NCBI GenBank assembly: GCA_050946195.1 | Contig: JBMNUI010000011.1 | Span: 1 to 43,358 of the forward strand | Length of the DNA: 43,358 nt | From: UMGS1002 sp050946195 | GTDB taxonomy: Bacteria > Bacillota > Clostridia > Oscillospirales > CAG-272 | Direction of reading: 5' to 3' | In this document: positions 33,885 through 41,396 of the stretch, piece after piece | Position numbering within the stretch: the first letter of the stretch is position 1 | How the letters are laid out: the number at the start of each line of letters is the position of its first letter | The notes under the pieces: model-generated | Databases searched by the model: none | Seen by the model: the letters and a program-made list of their open reading frames with translations, nothing else | Told to the model about the DNA's origin: nothing | Made by a program: the position numbers and the translations under genes

Positions 33885-34677
33885 TGAAAAAGCCTGCGGC
33901 ACTTTGGCTGCAGGCTTTTTGATATCCTTGTTTTTTATTGAGTTTGTCAATCAGCGGCTCGGTTATGCGCGGGCAGAGGTTTTCGATTTTACAGGCGGTG
34001 TCGGCGGGTCTTGCCCAGTATACCGCGTTTGTGATTATGCGCCGGACATAGGGATTATAGAAGGATTTGCAGGTTTCATGGCCGGGCTGGAAATAAAAGA
34101 CCTTGCCGGCTCCGCGGATGAAGCAGGCGCCCGAGCGGAAGATGTTGCCATCCTCAAACCAGCTTGCAAAGACCAACTCGTCGGGTGGCGGGATGAAGAA
34201 GGGTTCGGAGTAGAGTTCCTCTTCATCGAGGACAAAATACTCGGGGATGCCTGCGGCTATCGGGTGTGAAGGCAGCATATTCCAGACGATTTCGCGCTGT
34301 CCGCGCCCCCACTGAAGGTTGCCGTTTGTGCCGACTATCTGCTTGAAGGGCTTTGAGTGGTGCGCCGAATGAAGCGCGATAAATCCCATTTTGCCGAGGT
34401 ACACGCGGGTTCTTATCCGCTCGACCAGCTTGTCGTCAACCTCTTTGTGGGCCATATGCCCCCACCAGATGAGCACGTCAGTGTTCTCGAGCAGCGAGTC
34501 GGGCAGCCCCTGACATTCATCGTCAAGCGCAGCGAGCCTGATTTCCATGTCGTCGTTTTCAGCGAGGAACTCTCCTATTGTGGCATGAATGCCGTTGGGA
34601 TAGAGCGCCCTGACCTTCTCTTTTGTCTTTTCGTGCCGAAACTCATTCCATATCGTGACCCTGATTTTCTGGTTCAT
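33865..34677 (-). CDS. ThuA-domain protein
   Basis: A 270-residue member of the ThuA family (class I glutamine amidotransferase-like fold, named for trehalose utilisation). Conserved stretches: RVTIWNEFRHEK, DVLIWWGHMAHKEV, GFIALHSAHHSKPFKQI, and KVFYFQPGHETCKSFYNP followed by ITNAVYWARP, after which the family domain ends. About 40 further residues run through the convergent gene's terminator and into its coding end. GGAGG lies seven bases before ATG 34677; an upstream in-frame start at 34707 lacks a site. The biochemical role of bacterial ThuA proteins is mostly unknown, often sugar metabolism. Confidence 0.88.
   Translation of the reverse strand: MNQKIRVTIWNEFRHEKTKEKVRALYPNGIHATIGEFLAENDDMEIRLAALDDECQGLPDSLLENTDVLIWWGHMAHKEVDDKLVERIRTRVYLGKMGFIALHSAHHSKPFKQIVGTNGNLQWGRGQREIVWNMLPSHPIAAGIPEYFVLDEEELYSEPFFIPPPDELVFASWFEDGNIFRSGACFIRGAGKVFYFQPGHETCKSFYNPYVRRIITNAVYWARPADTACKIENLCPRITEPLIDKLNKKQGYQKACSQSAAGFFTILSLI
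33887..33920 (+). terminator. Terminator of the SGNH pair, inside the convergent ThuA gene end
   Basis: Stem AAAAAGCCTGC (33887-33897) with GCAGGCTTTTT (33910-33920). It lies within the last 20 codons of the - strand ThuA gene. Confidence 0.85.
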
Positions 34678-34801
34678 ATGAAAACCTCCTATCATTGTCG
34701 GCGACACGGCGCAAAAGCACCTGTCCCCGCATCAACTCCAATCAAGCCATAGGACTAAACTGTCCCGCCTATACTATCAACTAGTTACTAACAACTAGCA
34801 A

Positions 34802-35491
34802 TTAGTACGGAACCGCACCGGAACGTATCAGCGCATATCTTCCGCTCTTGAGTATACTGACAAGCTGTGTCACGTTTGTCACCGGCTCGGCAGTCAGAAT
34901 CCCCGCACCGATGACGCTGGTGTCGTGGTGGTAATCGCTGCCCGAAATTTTGATAAACCCGAATTTGTCGGCCCAGAGGTTGGCGATGTCGTTGCGCGAA
35001 TCATGTCCGATGTGGCCGTTGTACACCTCGATGCCGTCAAGGATGTCGGGCTTTGTTATGCGCATGCTGTTGCGGAAGGGATGAGCCTGAAAGAAGAGCC
35101 CGCCGTAGCTGCGGACGGCATCGGCTACTTCGGAGACCTTCATGTCCATGATTTGGGGCATGGAGTATAGGAATTTATCGTCAATCCCATAAATGAGGTA
35201 GTCGTTTTCGTCGCGGTTTGAGCGCAGCTCGACGCTGAAGAGGACATTGAGCCGCCCGGCCGCGGCCTCGACGAATTTTTTGTATCCGGCCATGTAAAAA
35301 TCTATTTTAACCTCCCAAGGGTCGGAGGAACGGTCAAATTTCTTGTTTTTGTAGGTGAAGCGGCTTAAGTGATTGGTCAGCACCAGTGTCGTGTAGCCGG
35401 CTGTGATATAGCGCCGCGCTATTGTGGCGCAGTCGACAGTGCCGCAGTTGCTGACCTCGGCGGAGTGGACGTGCAATTCGGTTTTATACAT
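34802..35491 (-). CDS. PHP-domain phosphoesterase-like protein
   Basis: A 229-residue metal-dependent PHP-domain protein. Metal motifs: ELHVHSAE (H7, H9), VLTNHL, FSVELRSN, FFQAHPFRN and SGSDYHHD near the end. Such proteins include histidinol-phosphatase-like and nucleotide phosphoesterases; this one is closest to the free-standing PHP proteins of unknown substrate. AGAGGA lies seven bases before ATG 35491; an upstream ATG at 35569 is not supported. It is 125 bases upstream of ThuA on the same strand. Confidence 0.85.
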   Translation of the reverse strand: MYKTELHVHSAEVSNCGTVDCATIARRYITAGYTTLVLTNHLSRFTYKNKKFDRSSDPWEVKIDFYMAGYKKFVEAAAGRLNVLFSVELRSNRDENDYLIYGIDDKFLYSMPQIMDMKVSEVADAVRSYGGLFFQAHPFRNSMRITKPDILDGIEVYNGHIGHDSRNDIANLWADKFGFIKISGSDYHHDTSVIGAGILTAEPVTNVTQLVSILKSGRYALIRSGAVPY

Positions 35492-35621
35492 TAAGGCATC
35501 CTCTGAAACTGTATTTGCCGCAAAAACGGCACACAGTTTAATATTACACCAAAAGTACTTTTTTTGCAACAGGTTATGTGACGAATATGGGAAAGGCCGG
35601 GTTCGTTTTTGCCCCCGCGTG

Positions 35622-35650
35622 TAGACAAGCCTGTGTTTTTATGCTATAAT
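35622..35650 (+). promoter_or_regulatory. Sigma-A promoter of hisS
   Basis: TAGACA (35622-35627), 17-bp spacer, TATAAT (35645-35650), 37 bases before the hisS ATG. The leader is too short for a T-box. Confidence 0.82.
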
Positions 35651-35686
35651 TTCATGTAACTACAGGACACCGAAAGGAATTATTGG

Positions 35687-36985
35687 ATGAGCACTCCGAA
35701 GCTTTCAACCCGGCCGCTTAAGGGCACACGCGATTTTTACCCGGAGGATATGCGGCTGCGCAACTGGTTCTTCGGCAAAATAAGGGAGGCGCTTGAGCTC
35801 TGCGCCTTTGAGGAATACAACGGACCTATGCTCGAGCCGCTCGAAATATATGCCGCCAAAAGCGGCGTCGAGCTGGCCTCTGAGCAGACATATAACTTTA
35901 CCGACCGCGGCGGCAGGGCGCTTTCAATCCGCCCCGAGATGACCCCCACCGTGGCGCGCATGGTCGCGGCGAGGATAAACGAGCTGGTTTTCCCGCTGCG
36001 CTGGTATTCGGTCCAGAATTTTCACCGCTATGAGCGCCCCCAGCGCGGGCGCCTGCGCGAGTTCTGGCAGATTAACGCCGATATTTTCGGCTGCGACTCG
36101 TATGAGGCAGATTTTGAGATAATCTCGGTGGCGATAAACCTGCTGTGCATTTTCGGGGCTGACGAGAGCATGTTCCGCGTGCATATAAACAACCGCCGCC
36201 TATTTAGCGATGTTATCGCCTCTGTTGCAAAGGCCGATGCGGAGGGTGTCAAGGCAATATCAAAGGTTATCGACCGCCGGGGGAAGATTGACAGGGCCGA
36301 GTACGAAAGCGAACTTCGGGCGCTCGGTCTGGAGGATGCCTCGATAGCGAAAATTGATTCGCTGTACTCAATGAGCATTGATGAAGTAATATCGCTCTGT
36401 CCCGACTCGCGGGGGGCGGCAGAGCTTGGCGAACTTTTCAGAATGCTTGAGGCTACCGGCCTTTCTAAGTACTGTGTATTTGATTTCGGCATCATCCGCG
36501 GACTTGATTATTATACCGGGACGGTATTTGAGGTATACGACATCGCACCCGAGAACAACCGCGCCATGTTTGGCGGCGGCAGATACGACAACCTTGTCGG
36601 GCTGTTTGTCGAGAGGAACGACATTACGGGCGTCGGATTCGGGTTGGGCGATGTCACGCTTGAAAATTTCCTGAGGACCCACAATTTAATCCCCGATTTG
36701 GGCGGGCGCACGCTGGTGCTTGTCACGCGGTTTGACGATGTGCCCTATGAAAAATATATCGCACTTCTCGGCAGCCTGCGGGATGCCGGAATTGCGGCAA
36801 CAATTTTCCTCGGCTCAAAAAAGCTGGGCAAGCAGCTTGAGTATGCCTCAAAGGCCGGCAGTACCCACGCTATCATCATGGGAGCCGGCGAGCTTGCCGG
36901 CGGGGTTGTCAAAATCAAGGACCTCAGTACCCGCGAGGAGCAGGTGGTCGAATATTCGCAGATTGCAAAGTATTTCGGTAAATAA
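35687..36985 (+). CDS. hisS: Histidyl-tRNA synthetase
   Basis: A 432-residue class II synthetase (family about 420). Motif 1 region PLKGTRDFYPEDM, motif 2 FHRYERPQRGRLREFWQINA, the His-A signature RGLDYYTGTVFEVY, motif 3 GGGRYDNLV with GVGFGLG, and a C-terminal anticodon-binding domain (TLVLVTRFDD, then AGIAATIFLGSKKLGKQLEYA). The helical insertion is intact. Sequence is of the divergent clostridial type rather than B. subtilis-like. A short GC hairpin and DJ-1 gene follow. Confidence 0.93.
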   Translation: MSTPKLSTRPLKGTRDFYPEDMRLRNWFFGKIREALELCAFEEYNGPMLEPLEIYAAKSGVELASEQTYNFTDRGGRALSIRPEMTPTVARMVAARINELVFPLRWYSVQNFHRYERPQRGRLREFWQINADIFGCDSYEADFEIISVAINLLCIFGADESMFRVHINNRRLFSDVIASVAKADAEGVKAISKVIDRRGKIDRAEYESELRALGLEDASIAKIDSLYSMSIDEVISLCPDSRGAAELGELFRMLEATGLSKYCVFDFGIIRGLDYYTGTVFEVYDIAPENNRAMFGGGRYDNLVGLFVERNDITGVGFGLGDVTLENFLRTHNLIPDLGGRTLVLVTRFDDVPYEKYIALLGSLRDAGIAATIFLGSKKLGKQLEYASKAGSTHAIIMGAGELAGGVVKIKDLSTREEQVVEYSQIAKYFGK

Positions 36986-36992
36986 TAAATAA

Positions 36993-37008
36993 GCCGCCCG
37001 GGGGCGGC
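36993..37008 (+). other. Intercistronic hairpin between hisS and the DJ-1 gene
   Basis: GCCGCCC (36993-36999) and GGGCGGC (37002-37008) nearly abut; no T run. Possible processing or attenuation hairpin. Confidence 0.4.
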
Positions 37009-37024
37009 AGGGAAGGAGAATATT

Positions 37025-37564
37025 ATGATTTACTTGTTTTTGGCACAGGGATTTGAAGAGGTTGAAGCTATCTGCCCGCTCGATCTTTTGCGCCGCGCCG
37101 GGCTCGAGGTGAAAACCGTCGGGGTCGGCGGGGAGATCATCACCGGCGCGCACGGAATTACAGTTCGTGCCGACATGACAGATTCCATGTACCGCGACGA
37201 GAAGCCCGAGATGATTATCCTGCCCGGCGGAATGCCCGGGACCAAAAACCTTGATTCTTCTCCTGTCGTCGATGCCGCACTTGGTGCCGCGGTGCGCTGC
37301 GGCGGGTTTATCGGAGCCATCTGTGCGGCACCGTCTATACTCGGAAAGCGCGGGCTCCTGAGGGGAAAGCGCGCAATCTGCTATCCCGGCTTTGAAAAAT
37401 ACCTTGACGGCGCAATCCTCGCGGACAAGCGCGTGGTCCGCGACGGCAAGATTATCACCGCCGCCGGCCCGGGAGTGGCACTTCAGTTCGGTCTTGAGCT
37501 GATCCGCGCCATAAGGGGCAACGAGGCAGCCGAGACTGTCCGCGCCGCGGTGCTGGCAGACTGA
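37025..37564 (+). CDS. DJ-1/PfpI family protein
   Basis: A 179-residue DJ-1/ThiJ-type protein. The acid E14 (QGFEEVEA) and the nucleophilic cysteine C100 in GAICAAPSIL are both present, with ILPGGMPGT and ITAAGPGVALQFGLELI. Members act as glyoxalase III or protein/nucleotide repair enzymes, a debated point. AAGGAG precedes the ATG. Followed after six bases by the CPBP protease gene. Confidence 0.9.
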   Translation: MIYLFLAQGFEEVEAICPLDLLRRAGLEVKTVGVGGEIITGAHGITVRADMTDSMYRDEKPEMIILPGGMPGTKNLDSSPVVDAALGAAVRCGGFIGAICAAPSILGKRGLLRGKRAICYPGFEKYLDGAILADKRVVRDGKIITAAGPGVALQFGLELIRAIRGNEAAETVRAAVLAD

Positions 37565-37570
37565 TAAAAG

Positions 37571-38563
37571 ATGAATCTTCCTGACACAGACAGACCCGGA
37601 CAGCAGCAGTCAGAGCCCGGCAAAAGAAGGCTGCGGCTGAAAATCTTCGGTTCAGGCGATGCGCGCAGGAAAAATCCGGCAGCATGGCTGGTCCTTGTAA
37701 CCTATCTTTTGCTGCTGTTCTCGCGGCTGCTCGATGTCTTGCTGCTCAGCCGAGACAACGAATACCTGATTGTCGTAATCCTTCAGATTATGGTTTTCCT
37801 CATACCCGCTGCCCTCTATATCAGGCTGCGCGGGCTGACGGCCGTCAACCTGCGGCTGAGGATACCGGGGCTCCCGCACATATTGTTGATTCTGGCGGCG
37901 GCATTGGCGCTAATCACCGGCAGTTTTCTCCTTGGCATGGTGTTCGGACCGGACTCGATGCAGGGCAGCTTTTCGCTCTACGATACCTTTATATCGAAGC
38001 CCGAGGGGGGTATTGCGAATACCCTGTACCTGATAATTGCATACGCCGCGTTGCCGGCTGTCTGTGAGGAGCTTGTATTCCGCTCGGTCCTCTGCGCCGA
38101 GTACGAGAGGGGCGGGCTGGTCTGCGCCGTTTTTTTCAGCTCGTTTTTTTTCGGGCTGCTGCATTTTGACCTCGGCTCGCTGCCGGTATATATTTATGCC
38201 GGGGCGCTGCTCGCGCTTACCATGTATGTGGCGCGCTCGGCGGTCGCCGCGATGGCCGTTCATTTTTTGTATAATCTGTTCGGGCTTTTCAGCCAGCCGT
38301 ATCTTACCACTTTCTGCCGCACGACGAGCAGCCTCGGGTTGTTTGTTGTCATTCTGGTCGCGCTGCTTTTGCTGTCGGTGGCGGTGTTCTGCGGGCAGGC
38401 CGGCAGGCTCCTGCGGTGGTATTCGGAGCTTAACATGTCGCCGGAGTATCCCACCGGGTTGACTGCCAGACAGACCCTCGCCTCGTTTGAGTCGGCGATA
38501 AGGTCGCTGCCGGCGGTTCTGTGTATTGTTTTGTATGTTGTAACGGTTATAATTTCAAGATAG
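37571..38563 (+). CDS. CPBP-family intramembrane metalloprotease
   Basis: A 330-residue membrane protease (CAAX/Abi, PF02517) with eight or so helices after a polar N-terminal tail (1-35). The catalytic set is intact: EELVFRS (E166, E167, R171), FFFGLLHFD and HFLYNLFG. Substrate unknown; in Gram-positives these can process peptides or confer bacteriocin immunity, without evidence here. The ATG is six bases after the DJ-1 stop with only a weak ribosome binding site, so coupling is likely. Confidence 0.88.
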   Translation: MNLPDTDRPGQQQSEPGKRRLRLKIFGSGDARRKNPAAWLVLVTYLLLLFSRLLDVLLLSRDNEYLIVVILQIMVFLIPAALYIRLRGLTAVNLRLRIPGLPHILLILAAALALITGSFLLGMVFGPDSMQGSFSLYDTFISKPEGGIANTLYLIIAYAALPAVCEELVFRSVLCAEYERGGLVCAVFFSSFFFGLLHFDLGSLPVYIYAGALLALTMYVARSAVAAMAVHFLYNLFGLFSQPYLTTFCRTTSSLGLFVVILVALLLLSVAVFCGQAGRLLRWYSELNMSPEYPTGLTARQTLASFESAIRSLPAVLCIVLYVVTVIISR

Positions 38564-38586
38564 GAGGGCTCTGCGGCAGCAGGGCC

Positions 38587-39417
38587 TTAAATTTCGCCGG
38601 CCGCAAGGCGCCTCATATTTTCGGCCAGTTCGTCAAATGTAAGTTCATCCCGTTCCTTCGGTTTTCGCGGAACCTCGTACATCAGCGGGCCATTATAGCC
38701 TGCCCGCTCAAGCTGAGAGAGAATCCCCCGCCAGTTGTTGATTCCGTCGCCCGGGAGGCGGTGCCGCTCGTCGGTAAAGTCGTAATCCGAGATATGCAGC
38801 GAATATATGTCAAGCCCGCCGTCAATGAGCGCCGAAAGGAAGCTTACACTGTCCTCGACCAGCGAGTGGTTGGTGTCAAAAACCACCCCGGCGCCGGTGC
38901 CGGCAAGCAGGGATATCATCTCTTCAGAGCGGTTGCACAGGCAGGTGCGCGGCAGGTTTTCGACCGCAAGCTTCAGGCCATGCCGGTCACACTCTTCCTG
39001 CAACATAATTATCGCCTCCCGGCTGCGGGCAAGGCGCTCGGGGCGCTCCTCAATGGCAATCGGCTCACTGCTCGGGTGCAGCACAGCCACTTTGATTCCG
39101 ACATCCCCGGCGGCCTCAATCAGGGTTCTGTTTGTGTATATGGCTATCGCCCGCAACTCGTTGTTTTGATGCGAGATGTCAAGGTTGCGGGAGAAGGGCA
39201 GGTGTATTGACCAGAGCTCAACCCCGGCTTCCTCTGCTATTTTGGCCAACTCATGCCGGTTTTTCGGGAAGTCAAGTTTGTTCATGTAGTAATCGAAGCT
39301 TGATGAGAGCTCGACGGCGTCAATCCCGTGAGTCTTGTACTCGCGAAGTGTTTCAAGGTCGAATTTTCTGCCGAAGCATAAGGATGAGCCGAATTTCAGA
39401 GTTTGTGCGTATGTCAT
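38587..39417 (-). CDS. Sugar phosphate isomerase/epimerase-like TIM barrel protein
   Basis: A 276-residue AP-endonuclease-2/xylose isomerase-like barrel. Visible pieces: HGIDAVELSSSFDYY, VELWSIHLPFSRN, VAVLHPSSEP, KLAVENLPRT (metal Glu), VVFDTNHS (Asp, His), YSLHISDYD and GPLMYEVPRK (final Glu), so the metal-site residues look complete. Substrate unknown. Its 3' end faces the protease gene with 23 bases between. Confidence 0.85.
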   Translation of the reverse strand: MTYAQTLKFGSSLCFGRKFDLETLREYKTHGIDAVELSSSFDYYMNKLDFPKNRHELAKIAEEAGVELWSIHLPFSRNLDISHQNNELRAIAIYTNRTLIEAAGDVGIKVAVLHPSSEPIAIEERPERLARSREAIIMLQEECDRHGLKLAVENLPRTCLCNRSEEMISLLAGTGAGVVFDTNHSLVEDSVSFLSALIDGGLDIYSLHISDYDFTDERHRLPGDGINNWRGILSQLERAGYNGPLMYEVPRKPKERDELTFDELAENMRRLAAGEI

Positions 39418-39592
39418 GTCAATCCCCCGTGCCGCCTGTGGCGGCTTTAAATAATATGTTTAAAATACCGACGCTGTAACACGCCGGTATTTATTTTATA
39501 TCATTTCTTGATAAAGTGCAAGACAATTCGAAAAATCGGGCAAAAATTAAAGCCGGTGGCAGGCATCCGATCCAGCCGCGCCTTTCGAGGTT

Positions 39593-39622
39593 AAAAAATG
39601 TCCGGGCCGCAAGACGGCCCGG
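39593..39622 (-). terminator. Terminator of spoIIR
   Basis: On the - strand, CCGGGCCG-TCTTG-CGGCCCGG followed by ACATTTTTT, starting 14 bases after the spoIIR stop. Confidence 0.9.
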
Positions 39623-39635
39623 GGCAGGGAAGATG

Positions 39636-40256
39636 TTATTTTTTGTGTTTGCATTTGCTGAAGATTTGTGATATAACCTCAAGCACCTTAAAACGCACCG
39701 TGTATTTGGTATCCTTGGTTTCGGTTATTATCCGGTATTGCTTGGGGGTCAGCCCTGCCTCGATGAAGGCTTCCTCGGCATTTTTCTTGGTCGCGGCAGA
39801 CAGGCAGAGGTTGGGGAAGAGCACGCACCACCAGTTCTCACCTACAGCCTCCCCGATAGAGACGCGCAGAGACATATATCTGCCGGCCGGAAAACAGATG
39901 CTCTCGTAGCTCTTTGTCGGGTATTCCTCCTCGCCAAGCTCAGCCCGTACCGGGTAATTCTCGCCCTCGGCGCTCACAACCTCGGCGGCAGCCGCTTCAA
40001 TCTGGCCAAGGGCGGCCCGCAGCGCTACCTCGGCCTCTGCACGGGTACTGCAGTCGGCAATGATTTCGGACGCTTCCTCAAGAACCCGGTCGCGCACCCT
40101 GAGCTTCAGCGCCTGGTCGTGGTCAGAATCAGAGTTTGCAATAACATGCAGCCTGATTACGCTGTCATATATCTCCCCCTCGCCGTGGGTCGGCAGAAGG
40201 CCGAGGAGAACAAGTCCGATAAGTAATGATGAAGTGAAGATAAGTAGCTTTTTCAT
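39636..40256 (-). CDS. spoIIR: Stage II sporulation protein R
   Basis: A 206-residue signalling protein. SpoIIR is made in the forespore (sigma F) and exported to trigger SpoIIGA cleavage of pro-sigma E in the mother cell. N-terminal signal/anchor (about 4-20), then the family motifs SVIRLHVIANSDSDHDQALK, LRVRDRVLEEAS, EEYPTKSYESICFPAGRYMS and GENWWCVLFPNLCL. The C-terminal basic tail KCKHKK is typical. No unambiguous sigma-F promoter was found upstream. Secure marker for endospore formation. Confidence 0.93.
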   Translation of the reverse strand: MKKLLIFTSSLLIGLVLLGLLPTHGEGEIYDSVIRLHVIANSDSDHDQALKLRVRDRVLEEASEIIADCSTRAEAEVALRAALGQIEAAAAEVVSAEGENYPVRAELGEEEYPTKSYESICFPAGRYMSLRVSIGEAVGENWWCVLFPNLCLSAATKKNAEEAFIEAGLTPKQYRIITETKDTKYTVRFKVLEVISQIFSKCKHKK

Positions 40257-40392
40257 TTTTGCTTCCTTCCTTATTTTAGAAATATCGGGGCATCATTACT
40301 ATCATTTGGCAACAAATAAGGACTTTAATCACTGTCGTCCCAAATATTTCCGAAATAAGCCGTATAAATGGCCGGATAACTCGGGCTTGTGA

Positions 40393-40421
40393 TTGACATG
40401 GCGCCCGACGGATGTTAGAAT
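40393..40421 (+). promoter_or_regulatory. Sigma-A promoter of rpe
   Basis: TTGACA (40393-40398), 17-bp spacer, TAGAAT (40416-40421), about 30 bases before the ATG. Confidence 0.8.
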
Positions 40422-40451
40422 AGATCGAAGATACCCGAAAGGAAAATGCAA

Positions 40452-41123
40452 ATGAAAAAGAAGATATCCCCCTCGCTGATGTGCGCCGATTTTTTGAATC
40501 TCGGGGCAGAGCTGAAGGAATATGAGCGTCTGGGGGTCGACCTGCTGCATATAGATATCATGGACGGCGTGTTTGTCCCTAACTACACGCTCGGCACAGA
40601 TTTTATAAAAAAGCTGCACCGCGCGACAAAAATCCCGCTCGACATCCATCTGATGATAGACCGCCCCGACACAAAGCTGGACTACTTTGAGCTGCGCGCG
40701 GGGGATTATGTGTCGGTGCATTATGAGTCGACTCCGCATATCCAGCGTGCCCTCGCCGCCCTGCGGCAGGCAGGTGTAAAGCCGATGCTGGCAATAAACC
40801 CCGGCACGCCTGTTGGTGTTGTGGAGGACCTGCTCCCAGACATCGACGCGGTTTTGGTCATGACCGTAAACCCCGGGTACGCCGGGCAGAAGCTGATACC
40901 GCAGATGATTGATAAAATCGCCCGCCTGCGCCGACTTCTTGATAGCGCGGGATATCCTGAAATAGAGATTGAGTGCGACGGGAATATCAGCTTTGAAAAC
41001 GCTGCCAGAATGAGCCGTACCGGGGCAAATATCTTTGTGGCCGGTACTTCGAGTTTGTATATCAGCGGTACCTCGCTTGAGGAGAATTTGAAAAAGCTTC
41101 GGGCAGCGGTGGAAGTGGAATAA
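40452..41123 (+). CDS. rpe: Ribulose-phosphate 3-epimerase
   Basis: A 223-residue pentose-phosphate-pathway enzyme that interconverts ribulose-5-P and xylulose-5-P. Motifs: ISPSLMCADF, LHIDIMDGVFVPNYTLG (catalytic Asp), LDIHLMI (metal His), VMTVNPGYAGQKLI and VECDGNIS-type ending IECDGNIS. ATG 40452 gives nine-base spacing from AAAGG; an ATG at 40446 is too close. Monocistronic, divergent from spoIIR. Confidence 0.95.
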   Translation: MKKKISPSLMCADFLNLGAELKEYERLGVDLLHIDIMDGVFVPNYTLGTDFIKKLHRATKIPLDIHLMIDRPDTKLDYFELRAGDYVSVHYESTPHIQRALAALRQAGVKPMLAINPGTPVGVVEDLLPDIDAVLVMTVNPGYAGQKLIPQMIDKIARLRRLLDSAGYPEIEIECDGNISFENAARMSRTGANIFVAGTSSLYISGTSLEENLKKLRAAVEVE

Positions 41124-41125
41124 AA

Positions 41126-41170
41126 GCGGACGGGTGCAAATCATATGACTTGCACCCGTCCGCCGGTTTT
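41126..41170 (+). terminator. Terminator of rpe
   Basis: A perfect 14-bp stem (41126-41139 with 41150-41163), then CGGTTTT. Confidence 0.85.
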
Positions 41171-41195
41171 ACCGTCAAATCCTTGGATTTTACAA

Positions 41196-41372
41196 TTAAT
41201 TTTGCTTATTTTGAGATTTTGTAGAGCAACTTGCACATGCAGAGCCCATAGGGCAACCTGAGCAGGAGCAGCAGGCGCCGGCGCCTTTTTTCTTCCTGTA
41301 GCGCAGCCACAAAAGAACACCGGAAACACCCAAAACCACCGCGGCAAGTATCGTGTAATCCAGCCAATTCAT
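41196..41372 (-). CDS. FeoB-associated Cys-rich membrane protein
   Basis: A 58-residue protein: one membrane helix (about 5-23), a basic stretch RYRKKKG and a Cys cluster CCSCSGCPMGSACASC. This matches the FeoB-associated Cys-rich family (PF12669), small proteins thought to help ferrous iron uptake. It lies 24 bases after feoB on the same strand. ATG 41372 is preferred to GTG 41381. Confidence 0.88.
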   Translation of the reverse strand: MNWLDYTILAAVVLGVSGVLLWLRYRKKKGAGACCSCSGCPMGSACASCSTKSQNKQN

Positions 41373-41396
41373 CCAAAGCACCTGCCTTCCTTTGAT

